DNA of 64,000 nt from Rhabdornis inornatus. Lineage: Eukaryota; Chordata; Aves; Passeriformes; Rhabdornithidae. Positions 1 to 12,400 of this stretch are shown in pieces (position 1 is the stretch's first letter; each line of letters starts with the position of its first letter). The DNA lies in the NCBI GenBank assembly GCA_013397075.1, contig VWZS01002368.1, forward strand, positions 930,001 to 994,000, written 5' to 3'. Below the pieces are notes generated by a model. It was not told where the DNA came from. It saw only the letters and a list, made by a program, of their open reading frames with translations, and made no database searches. The position numbers and the translations under genes are program-made.

Positions 1-3000
1 TACTCTGTGTAACAGTTTCTCAGATGAACCTGAACTTAAATGACTGTCAATATATACACTCTAAACACACCACAAGGTGAGGTATTCTACTTAGGTGACC
101 CCATGGCAAAAGAGCATTAAGCTGAGTAATTTGGGCTTTATAGAATTTAGGAGAGCAGTACAGAAGCAGACAGTAGCTCTAACTTGTAGATGAAGAACAA
201 ACCCAAACAGCAGATGAGAGCCTCCATACCTACTCTAACCCTCTCTACTGCTAAGTACCCTAAAAAGTAGAAAAAGGTCCAGCTGACCACTGTTGTTAAA
301 GTGTCATAAAAGTTGTACCTGCACAGGCTCTTTCTAAGTAGCTGAGCAGGCCTAGGTCTAGGTCTGAGTCAGATCTTTCTGAAGGCAATAAAAACTAGTT
401 TATGTCATTTTATAACTTGTCAATGAAGTTTGGCTTTTGGCTTTTAAAATTATATTCTAATTTATGGTTCTGATTATCAGGCACTTTGTACAGACTTGCC
501 ATTGATGATTCTGTCAACAATGACTATTGCTGCACTGCTTGAGAAGTAGGTAAACGTAAACAAGCTTCCTTTTCACCCTAGGTCATTCATTTTCTGATTA
601 TCTCATTTTTCTGTGGTGTCTGTTCCCAGCTGATGGCAGAAGTCTGCATCTTTGATCTTTTCTGCAGCATCTCTGACCAGTGAATGGTAACTAAGGAAGG
701 ACTGATTCTCTGTAAATACTGTCAGCAGTTCCTAATTTCCACTCTGAGTGTTTTGAGATGGGACTGTCTTCCCCACAACCACTTTCTGTGGACTTTCTGC
801 TGAACTTTACTCCAGTAAGAGACTGCTCCACATCACTCTTTATGTAAGAAGCACTTTGGTGCCCTGCACATGGGTGTGCAGCCAGGCTCAAAGACCGTCC
901 TTTTCTCTCTCATGAATTATTTATGCTAACCCCTTGGGTGTCTGCTAAAATGTGTGATGTACAGCTCACACAAGCATGTCAGTGTAGTTCTACCAATGCA
1001 TCATTTCCTTCTCATCTTGCATCTTTTAAGGACAAAGGACAGGAGAGTTTGAAATAGATTTTACTGGTTTAACTATATGCTGAAAATATAGTTTTTAGTA
1101 CCCAGTTTTGTTATTGCTTATTTATGATCAACATAGGCAGTGAGTAATCAGAATGTCCCCACTTTTACACAATAAATAACTTGTGCAACTGAAATTCAAT
1201 TCTCTGACTGCTGCAGGATGCTAATGTGCCAATATAAATTGCTAATATGTTATTACAGCTCCTTTGCCCCTCCCTCAGAGAAAAAACAGTCTTCTATCCT
1301 TTATAGTCTAGATCTTACAAACCAGCTCTTTCTTTTCTTACTTGCTTTTCAGAGATGAACTAGAGGAAATGAAAGTTCAGGCCAGGCTTCTCAACATGTG
1401 TTTCATCTTCATGAAAATGCTTTACAAAAAACAAGTTTGAAATTCAGATTTACTAAGAATGAAACAAACCCTTTCATACTATGCATGAATGCATATATAT
1501 TTATCCACTTAGCTTACAAAAAAAAAAACAAAAAACCAAACAAAAAAAGCCAAAAAACACCATAAAAACGCAAAAAAAAAAAAAAAACACCAAAAAAAAA
1601 ACCAGAAAAAAATTATGCCACCGAAAGTTTTCCAAGTGTTCAGGTGTATTTATGTCTGTGCTATAAAGAACTTCAGAGGAGTTAATAAAATAATTACTTC
1701 TAATATCCTTGATATTCTTTCCATTCATTGCATTTCCATATGGGTTTATGTTACTGTAATCTTTTCAAAATTTCCAAAACTGTTTTCTTTCTAAACTGTT
1801 CTACATTGCAGAAGTATCTCAGAATTGACTCATGATGGAAAACATCAACTCAAGCAGAAAAGCTTGTTTACAAAGAGGGATGCTCTGAGCTCAGATAAGT
1901 AAATTGAACAGAACATGATAACAGATAGATATACATAGGTAATTGTTTGAATCTTAAGTGAGGCTGACTGAAGACCCACCAGGTAGGATTATTACTGAAT
2001 ACAGCTCTGGAATTCTTTGTGAGCCTTCCATATGTTCTCAGAAGTAACAATTGGAGAGCAATTACAGTCAACAAAAGAATTGATAATGGGAATGGGGGAA
2101 GATATTCAGTGCACCATACCTCAAAAGGAGAAGTACTGAAAAACCTAGAAAAACTTCATTAGTAACTAAATAATCTCCTGAAGCTTGGGAAATTGCAGAT
2201 GAGCCTGCAGGACAAAGCAAGCCTTCTATTTAGAAAGAGACCATGACTGATGAACATACACTCTTATACAAACTTTACATAATCTGTATATAGTTTTTAT
2301 ACATTTTGACTTCAGATCACTAATTATAAATGAGAGCAGCTCCTCACTGGCTTGGCTGTGACATCCCCCCCGAGAAGCTGATAACATGCAGTGGCCAGGG
2401 GACCACAGAGCTTCAGCACTGCACAGCCACAGCAGGGCTGATGGGCCTCTAGCCTAAGGAGGCTGAAGCAGGATTTGAGATAGACACCAAAACCCTGGCA
2501 GCAATGCAGACAGAACAGCAGCCAGCTCCCTCTGCAGTCTTTTTAACAGAGCAAACATCTTGTCTTTGTGCATCGAGGAGCAGAGATTTAATTTGTGCTT
2601 CTGTCTCTTCTTTCCTTCCGTTCTGCCAAACAAACCATTTGAATATGCCAATTTGTTGACTTAATATTTTTGAAGAGGGGATGTGCACCAAGAGCCCTGC
2701 CTGCCTCTGGGCTGAAGACTCAGCATTAGACCAGACCTGAGCAAGCTGAGCCTCTTCACTCCAAGAAGAGGCTGCCAAAGACTTGACAGGAGGGCTGAGC
2801 AGTGGGTGCAAGACTTAAGGAAAAACGCTGGAAAAAAAAGCTATCAACAGCCAATTTGCATGAAGTTTTAAATTATGGTTTTGCTTCTTTCTCCAACTAA
2901 AAATGGAAATTGAGATTAATTAGCTATCACTCGCTGTGAAAACAGAAGCATTTATCAAGTGGGAACACATTAGGTCTGTTCTGTGCCCAAAACTGTTCCC

Positions 3001-6000
3001 TAACATGATGACATGCCATGAGTGTGTTAGGAGTGGAGTCAGCACGTTGGAGAACAGGATTAGAGTTCAAAAATATCTCACCAAATATTATAACCCAAGT
3101 AAAACAAAGGAATCCAACAAGTATGAAATCCAGCACTCAGATGGGAATCACCAGCTCCCAGAACTCAGGGAATATGTGGTTGCAGAGCAAAAAAGGAGCC
3201 AGAGAACCAAGAGAAATTACTAGCTGAACAAGGTTGAAAATGCATGATAATTTTTTGCAAGAAAGGCAAATATCAGCCCAGAATGGATAAAGAGGAACAG
3301 ACTTCATGTAACACATTAAGTAAACCTTTCCATCCTCAGAGGATATCTAAGGGAACACATTTTTGGGTGCTGCATACCAGCAAAGAGGTGAGAATTCAAT
3401 GGGAGAACAATAGCAAAGAAAGTCTATCAAGAAAATTGAGAAAATTGCCTATATGTATTTTAAAAAGAGGAAAAATGTTGGTCTAAGAAAAGATATATCA
3501 GTCCTGAAACAGTAAAAAGGCTGCTGAAAAAATAGCAGCACATTCATTTTCAATATCCACATAATGGGTTTGAAATGCAGCGAGGGAGATCAAGATTAGA
3601 CATGAGGAAAGTATGCGTGTAATAAACACCAGGAAAAAAATCATCTAGGGAGGCTGTGAAGCAGACACTTTGGAGGTTTGTCTGACTTACTCCTAGAAAC
3701 ATCTGTCAGGAAGTAGGCTGCAGATATAGATGACCTTGCCTTATGACATGAGAATAGATTAAATGAATTTTTAAAATGTATTTCAGGCTTATTTCTATGC
3801 CTATTTATACAAAAAGCTACACTGTAACAGTCCTTCATTGCTTTTATGTTTTTCCAGTAAGAAAAGCCAGCTTTTTATTTTAGTATTTATTACTCTGAGA
3901 ATGCAGGTGCTGTTGGCTGGACAGCTGAAATAAAAACCCAGCACCCACTGATGCAGATAATATGGTTTGGGAGTCCAAGAGTTTATCAGTGTATGAAGAA
4001 TAAGGACTAGAGTTAAAGATATGTAGGAAATGGTTCTTACAATTAAATTACCCATGTCCAAAATGAAATTGTTATGTACCAAAACAAAATCAACACCAAA
4101 CCCTAGCCAGAAATCTAGCTAATGTTATTCAAAGTGACTGACTATTATGTGATTACAGTAATGTGATTACTATTATGTGATACATGTTGTTCTACAAACA
4201 AGATTAATCCACAGTGTCCTTTTCTCAAATTTACTGAAGTTACTTATGCAGGAATTTTGCTGACTGCATTTTAAATTTGGCTCTGTCAGTGGCTGTACGT
4301 GGGTTTTGCACTGCTGTGCAATATTTCACTTGCACAGCAGCTGTACTGTCTGTTCAAGTTCACAGAGTATCAAACCCTGATTGCTTTTTATGCTGTGTTA
4401 GGAAATATTGCACACAGGTCTCCTCTCATAACTTTAGCTTTAGCCCTTTGAATTGTAGTGATTATAAATAGATGTTATTTATAACATAATTGTTCTTTAT
4501 AAACTACTCTCATAACTATTAATGGCGCTGAGGACATGCAGAGCATCATTTTTCATTTCAAAATTGATTACACAGCTCCATAATCTGGTTGCTTTTTTCT
4601 TTTAATATAGCCTACAGTAGGCACAGCTCTCCAAAAAAGCTGTAGAAAATAGCACCTAGCTCAGAATGTCTCAATAGAAAATTAAGAGGATTAGGAGATT
4701 AAATTTTAAAAGTACTGCATAGCACTTGATAACATGGCTTTCTTGCACAGGAAAGCTGGAACAAGCAGGTGTGAGAAATTTAAATCTAATTAACTTGTGC
4801 GCCTTAAAATGTATAATTACAACAAAAAGTGGCTTTTGACTTCATACATGATTCCTGCCAACACAACAGGAGGAAGAAAGCAACATTTACTGAGAGTGCA
4901 GTTCGTCTGATCATGCCTCTTCAACTCTAATTGGAAACAACAAACAAGACCAAAAACCAACCAACCAAAACAAAAAAAACCAAACAAAACAACCATTTTT
5001 TTTTTGTCTTTAGACTCCTGATTCTTTGATAGAATATGATAGGAATTAAGAATGTTTCCTTTTCCACTCTCCTGTATGGTGACCAGGTCCCAATACCCTT
5101 CTGGGCAGAACAGCAGTAAGAGATTATTCCTCATTGATTGAACTTGATGCTGCTTACCCAGAAGCTGTAAAGAGGAGGAAGGCAAGCAGATGTCATTTAC
5201 ATAAGTAGCAAGAAACTCAGTGATCCTAGAGCCTGCTGGTATGCATTTAGTTTCTGCTTTTGCATCCATTTAGAGAACTTCGACTTTTTAGTCTGAATTA
5301 ATACCTGAAATTAGATCACAAGTTTCTCTGTGTTGTATTATTAAAGCAGAAATACCAAATAATGGAATAGAGAAACTATATTTCTGTGATTCAGAATCAG
5401 AAACATGTCCTCTGGTGAAACTGCAGTTTTGAAGGATGTGTGTATTTTGATTTAAAGATCACACCCTTGCATGGGTGTGCTGGAAAGAGAAGAGAAACCA
5501 GGTACACAGTGAGGAGCAGCAATGAAGGATCTGAGAGTAACTCAAAGAACAAAAAGGTTTGGCAGGTCTTGAACTCCCTGAAGTCCCTTTCAAGATCTCT
5601 GGAAAATAAACAAGAGCACACTGTTCCTGAGGTTAAGCCCTGCAGTTAGAGGAAACTTCCTACAGCAGTTTCCTAAACTCAGCAGACGAGCAGGTCTGGA
5701 AATGCTCCTGACCCCTCCCTGGGCAGAGGAGCCTCAGGTCCAGCAATCTGCTCCCTGCTGCCCACCAGGCTGGGCTGCCACAGGAACAGAGCAACTCCTA
5801 CAAGCAGTAGCCATGAACCTCAAATTCCTGCAGCTGTGAAAGCACCCAGCATATTCTTGGAATTTCCACAGATGAATAGAGGCTTTTGACTTGCCTTATA
5901 AAGCCAGGATGGCTGATCTGAGCTGGGTACTCCCAGGTCCCTGGTCTGCCTCCACTTTAAATGCCCAATTACATGCTCATCTTCCTTCACAAGAGCTCTC

Positions 6001-6262
6001 CCTGACATTATGGGGAGAGAGCAGTAGATTCCTGTTTATAATTCTTTAGATAATGTGTAGCCTCCAAGAAAATGCTCAGTCTTCACATTAGCTTGGTCTC
6101 TGCTTGGAACTTGGGAAGTATTTATAGCTTCAAGAATGTAATTATTAGAACATGAAAACTGTCAGCCTAACAGAAAGCAATGTGCTCAGTTCCTTAATGC
6201 TGCTCTGTTTCCAAAGGCATAGTTCAAACTGCACCCAGAAAGTGTTACAGGGGTGTTTGTAC
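1..6262. other. GABRP intron 6 (partial), no exons recognised
   Basis: This stretch is AT-rich intron downstream of the 138-bp exon in gene orientation. I looked for the M1/M2 exon by its conserved protein signatures and found none. It holds A-rich tracts (1517-1611 and about 4937-5006), a somewhat GC-richer unclassified patch at about 2340-2830 with an open minus frame of 120 codons (2811-2449) and no family resemblance, and short local repeats of ATGTGATTA near 4139-4180. Confidence 0.6.
1517..1611. repeat. A-rich low-complexity tract
   Basis: About 95 bases consist almost only of A with scattered C, including an uninterrupted run of 16 A near 1571. It produces spurious lysine-rich (plus) and phenylalanine-rich (minus) open frames. 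It may be the decayed poly(A)-like remnant of a retroelement, but no element body is recognisable beside it. Confidence 0.85.
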
Positions 6263-6400
6263 CTGTCTCATACACAGCTTCAGTTACAGAGGTGAAGTGG
6301 TCTTCTACTGTGTACTGTGCCAGCTGGAGTGTGTCCAAACCTCGAACTGAATCATTTCCTCTGGTCCAGTAAAATGTGACATCATTGATGTTATAACCCC
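6263..6400 (-). CDS. GABRP: GABRP 138-bp exon (loop B/F region, end of extracellular domain in view)
   Basis: The acceptor is GTGTCTCACTACAG and the donor ACAG|GTACAA. The length of exactly 138 bp matches this exon in other GABA-A genes. It encodes residues 178-222, beginning GYNINDVTFYWTRGNDSVRG and including LQLAQYTVEDHFTSVTEAVY and ET. GNDSVRGL, LAQYT and the final ETG are the strongest pi-subunit signatures in the window; N192 is in a possible NDS glycosylation site. The exon ends in phase 1 with the first base of a Gly codon. The next exon, which in relatives encodes M1 and most of M2, was searched for by eye between 1 and 6262 and not found. Confidence 0.96.
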
Positions 6401-9400
6401 CTGTAGTGAGACACAAGCCAACAATAGTGTTTATTTTACACAATAATTAATTTGTGCTGAGCACAATTATGGTTCAGCTGTTTCTTATTTCTGTGCCTGC
6501 AAGTACAATTAGACATAAACAATGAAGGGGTTTGGCAGATTGTAATGCCTGTTCACGACAGAATTTCCAATAACATGCAAAGTCTTGTAAGTTAAAAGCT
6601 GACAGTTTTGGAGGTGGTCTCTTTATATCTTCTATTTCAGTATAAATGACAAACTAATAAAATAGATTAGTACCACCTGGTATTCTAAAGGCAAAAGCTA
6701 CTAGGCTCTAAGAAAACAGAGCATTTATGAATTACTGCACTTGCCAGCATTTTGACAACACATTAAATGTGCCGTGTGTTGCATCCCAAGATGCTGTTTC
6801 TCAGTGCAGTGCCTTGGTCCTCATTCCCATAGGGATGAAGGGATGAGGAGAGCAGTAGAGCTGCTGCTCCCTGGTGCTGTGCTCCAACCTGAGCTTGAAT
6901 CAGCACTTGGGACAAGGTTTTGGCTGAGGAGCTCAGGTACTTGCCAAGGACACCAGCTCAGAAGCTGATGTTTCTGCAGGCTCAACAGTGTGGCACGCTT
7001 CAGGGGCCCCAGGAGGCTCCCTCTTAACCTTCAAGCAGTAATTAGGAGCTGGATGAATCATCTATCCGAAGGCAACTGTGTTTTGCACACACTTGTCAAT
7101 GTACAGCACAATCATAGCTAGAATACCTCTGTAGCTTTTCCCTCTTATATAAAAGGCAGCCACTTTACAGACTAGTGTATATGATTAATTCAAGGTTATG
7201 TTAATGTAATTTACATGTTAACAGGGAGCATTTGAGCATCTTTTTTCTTTAGCTTACTTGGATCAATCATTCTTGTATTTGACAGATTCATATTGTGCTA
7301 GTTAATAGCTCAGCTTAGGGAACAGAAACATGAGCTGATGATTATTTTTAGACTTCAGTCAACTGTAAGTAAATTACAGTGAGACAATAATGCAACACAT
7401 TGCACAAGGGTATATGCTGCATTAAGAACAAAGCTCTAGAATCACAGAAAAAAAGAGATGTATTAAAACAAAACCAAAAAAAGGTGCCTTTTAATATTTT
7501 TAAGTTATCGAGTTTTTTCTTGCAATGACAAAACAGAACTTATTTCTCCAGCCATCTCCCACAGGAAAAATAGGAGTTCATAGACTTTATTTTAAGGAAA
7601 CACAGGGCTGGTTACCTATTAAATGACAATTTCACCTGAAAATTATTCCTCTGCTCATTCTTTAAATGTAAATTTTGTTTTCACTATCACTGGCAGTTAT
7701 ATGAAAAGGTATCATGGCCTGGAATCTCTGCTCACATTATCACATTTATAGCAATTAAAGCCAAAACACTTACGTGCCAAAAGACTAAGCCAAAAGTATA
7801 TGCATTCAAGCTAAGTTTTCAATTCCCTAAAACCACATGCTGTGAAATTTCCCAGATTTGTGAGATGTAAAATAGAAGTAACATTTTCTATAAACAAATT
7901 ATTGCGTTGTCCTTAGTCAAAACAAGGAGGCTCATAAAACCAGTTTTTATGCATGATTCTGGTAATGGATTCATTTTACTTCCTTTCAGTATAAATTAAC
8001 TGCAGACATTTAAATAAAGTCCAAAGAACTAGAGAGTACCACAGTAAATTCCTTTTTGCTTTTGTAAGATATTTAGCCTTCCAAGCTGTGTGAGACAGAA
8101 GTTCTTGGTACCCACATGAATGATAACAAGCATATCTTGAAACAGAGGTTATTTTGCTTTTCTTCCAAAATATTCTCATTAGTGGAACAATTTGTAGGTT
8201 TGTGTGATCCTTCCTATGAAAATTATTTGAGTATAATAATTCCAAAACTCTTAAGAAGAATTTTTATCGAGAGAGCCTTCCCAATAGTCAGTAAAGTTAA
8301 GTAGTACAGGGCTCCCTCTGTGCAAAGTTATTCTTTGTTCAAGGGATTAATATTTTACTAATTATAAAACATTTCAAAAGTTTACAGAGACAAAATCCTT
8401 AAGCCCATGTTATTTGGCTTTTAGAAGTAATCTCTATTCTCTTTATGTGACACTGAGTTTTTATCCTAGCTAATTCCTCAAGCCCAGAATGTCTCATTCC
8501 TGTATATTGTCAATAGAGCTAATGTCAACAGGGTTAACTACAGAAATAGTAAATTTGGGATTAAACATTCATAATGCCTAATACAAATTAGTTTCTTTAC
8601 CTTTCTGTTGCTAATTTTAATTTTCACTGATTGTCAAGCACAAGTTAAGTGCCTTCACATGGCTCTTCACTGAATAAATGGTAAAGGACAAGTTCAAAAA
8701 GAAATAAAACTTCAGAGATGGGCCCAAGACATGAATATGTATTTGGACTGGGGGTTTGCGTGAGGGAAATGTGAGGACAGACCCTTCAGTCCAGCAAGGA
8801 TGCAGGGTGGTGTTCCCTGCCACATGGCAGCACCAGCCAGGAAAGGAACTCTCCACTTTCCCAAATGCCACAGCACCCATATCAACAGAGACTCAGAGTG
8901 GCAAGTCTCTGCTTCTCAACATATGTCAGCATTACCTTCTAATGTGTTGCAGTAAGGGGGGAAAAAACACAATAGGCATGTTGCCAAAATGTCTTTTGCT
9001 ATGTGGAAAGTACAAGTCAATTAAAGTTACTAACCAGCAATAGCAGAAAAGTATGTTGGGAAGGTCACTGGGGATGCTTTATTGTGTAAAGCCATTATTT
9101 CATAATTTCACTACATATTTGTCTTTATATTAATAATCACTTGATAAAAGCCTAACTCTTTGTTAAGTCAAATATTTGCTATAGATTTTACTTTTGATTC
9201 ATAATCATCAATATTTGTGCAGATGTGTGTGTGTGTCTGCATGCACAGTTCTTAAACCCAGGCAATGGTCTTGGCAAGCAGTATGCTAGGAGGATGATGA
9301 CTCTGTTCATCTACAAATTAACATACATGGGGAAACAAACCCCATTTCCAGCCTACCCAAAAGAAAGGATTGCTGTGCATTTATGAAAAACAGGCCACAG

Positions 9401-12400
9401 CCCAAGGCACACTTTCCTTTTCATATTTGTTGCTTCTATCTGTTTTCCTCAAAACTAAACACCAATGTAATGGGAGCATTTGTTGTGACACAACCGGGTT
9501 TTCCCCTTGGACAGGAGACACTTGTGTGCTGTTGAAAAAGCAGATGGAATCAATCCGAAAAATGCTTGGTTTTAATTATATGGGGAATGCTCCTCTTTGG
9601 TTTTTTTTAATCCTGTCAAATAAATTGTAAATTCCTGTGGGATATATTTCATTCTGGAACTAGAGAAACTACTAAATGACTCATTAGGCAGTGCTGTTGA
9701 TTTAAATCCTTACACCCTGATTTAGCAATACGTTCTTCCAAAGGAAAATAAAGATAAATCCCAATTCAAATCACTGTTTGTTAAACAGATCTCATAAAAG
9801 TGCTTATTCTAAAGGGATGCCTGTGGGAAGAAGGTTTTGGGTTAATTTCCTTTGCGTCTCTGTCTAAAATGAAACTTTGTGGCAATCTAAATAGTCATTA
9901 GCAACAAGAGATGAACAACACACACACACATTTCTGAAAAGATACAGAATAAAACTTGACAAGTACCAAAAAGCCTTCCAAAAGATTTTCAGCATGCACT
10001 GACACCTATTTTAAATATATATTTTCATCTTACAGAACTGGTTATTCTTCTCTGTTATCCCATGCAAAAATTATTTCCTAGAGTCATGTCACATGAATAA
10101 TAGCAAACATTTAACTACAAAAGTGCATGTTTGTGTGTTTGCAAAGTAACCATGTCTACAAAGTGCTGGAGAACCTATTGGAAAGAAAATATGAGGATAC
10201 TGATTCATAAAATGAAAAAAATATATTTACTGTTGTCCATCAGTTGGTAACATTTTTTACCAGGGAACTGACACAGAGACAAATAAGTCAGAGCAAGATC
10301 TGAAAACAGTAAATTATAAAATATGAACTATATGCCTTACAAATAAGCCTTATTCTGATTTCTTTCTTTCCTAAAGGAATTGTATCTCAGGGGGTAAAAT
10401 TACATACTCTCTGAAAAGGAAGAATAAATTTTCCCATCTTTGCTAGAAAATGCCTGCTCACAGAACTCCCTCTGAAGACCAAGACAGTAACTGCAGGATG
10501 CACTGCAAAACCAAACCTGTGAGAATCTCCAGGGATTTTGCTCAATCATTAATTGGCACTGCAGCATTTCAGTACTGCCATGCTATTTCCAGTGATGTCA
10601 TGTGCACGTATGTGCACACATCTTTACACACAGATACTACTGAAATTCAGCAGGGACTGGCCACATAATGTCCCTTGCCTTCTGTGAAAATTCCAGCCAC
10701 GCTGGTAATATCTAGCAGAAAAAGATCACAGATATTTTTCTAATTGTATAGAAATAATAAGGATTAAGTGTCTTACAGCTTTCCAGTTGCAAAGTACATG
10801 TCTGCTTATCCATGGGATATTTAGTCAGATCCATGCTGCATGAAACAGTTGTGGTGACCCTTGGGGAAAAAAAACAGTTTTCTAAGTATTAATGGGACAA
10901 AATTTTTCATCTGTAAAAATAAAAAATGCCATGTATCCTTTTTGAAATAATTTTTGCAGCCTTATATCTATTGTGAGGAAAAAAAATCTATTACTTACTG
11001 GTATCTAATGTACAGGAGTAATACGATCCCAAACAGAAATCACTGCAGAACAGCTGAATTCAGTGACAGTCTAAAAAGGCCACCTTTTGCTCCCTTCTCA
11101 CTTACAGTGCACATTTCCTTCGTTATTTTCAATATATTTTAAGATTTTGTTATATTTATCAAAACCTTTTACAAAGGGTAATTCACAATAAATTATGCAA
11201 GTCAATCATGGCAGCTTGTTTTCCCCTGTGATGGCTTCATTGCAAACTGGAATGGGAACATGCAATTCCTGTCATCAGCCTGCATGAAAGCAAAAGGGTC
11301 TATTCAGGGAAGAAGATCTATTACTAAGTTTAAGAATTTATTCATATTGATCAAGAATATTACATATTCATAGAACTGCAAGACCTTACTCTTACAAACA
11401 GACCCATTTTTCTTAATCAGAACCTGGAAAGTTTAAAATGTAAGTAGATGTAATCAAAAAGGCTGATATGGGGTATTTCCATACCTTATAGCATACAAGA
11501 CTGTTCCATTAGGGTATATCCTTATGAGACGATTCTCAACAGTGACATCATGAAGAAAAGACTTTTTTGAATCAACTATAAAGGTATCTGGTACCCAAAG
11601 CATTTCCACCAGTCGACCATCTAAGCTCAAACTCTTATTACCATCGAAACAAAGTCTCTCATCAGTCCATCTCTGCCTTAGAAATATGGTAGCTGTGTAG
11701 TCCTGAAGGAGAAAAAACAAAACTTTCACACAAAGGGAGTGTATTCTCTTTTACAGAAGTATATGGAAACAGCTGCTGGGCACAAACTGTGATTCTCCAT
11801 GTCCCTGGCACTCCAAGAGCAGCTGTACTGAATCTTGTTCTTCCAATTTTCTAGCACTCAGTGTGAGGTTGGTAGATTTTGTTCTTATGGTCATTTACAG
11901 TAAAAGCTGCTGGCCTCAGTCTAGGGCTATAAATCAGCTGAAGTCATCAGAGCTTTGTAAGCAGATGATCTGGTTCTATAAACCTTTAAGTTTTAGAATG
12001 ATTTATGTAAGTGGTTCCAAATCTCATTTTGTTCACATAAGCTAATAAATGAAGAATTTTTCAAGAACGCATTGGAAAAAGTTGAATAAATTCAGATAGA
12101 CGAAGTTAGTGAAAAAGGAAAGGAATCTTCTAGCACAATTTCTCCTTTTAGCATTACAAAGGAAACAGTGGCACCAAATTTATCAAGACCTTGAACATAG
12201 CACTCAGTCCAATTCACCTCCAATTTAGATATGCCTTGCATTCCTACGTTAAGATCATACTATTTCTTAACACATTTAAAACAACTTTTGATTTTAAGGT
12301 GCGTTTTTTATCAATATTATAATTTCATCTGAAGTTCTGACCTTATTTCCTCTTTCTAAATAATAACTAATAATTACTAATACACTCATATTTAATATCT

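Noticed and set aside
1481..1728. Lysine-rich plus-strand and phenylalanine-rich minus-strand frames
   Set aside because: Both are translations of the A-rich tract.
2449..2811. 120-codon minus-strand open frame in a GC-richer patch of intron 6
   Set aside because: No recognised domain, no splice context consistent with GABRP, and no support beyond being open.
5150..5190. Acceptor-like TTTACAG followed closely by a GTAAGC donor on the minus strand, considered for the M1/M2 exon
   Set aside because: Only a few bases separate the two sites; the expected exon is about 150 bp with strongly conserved protein sequence.
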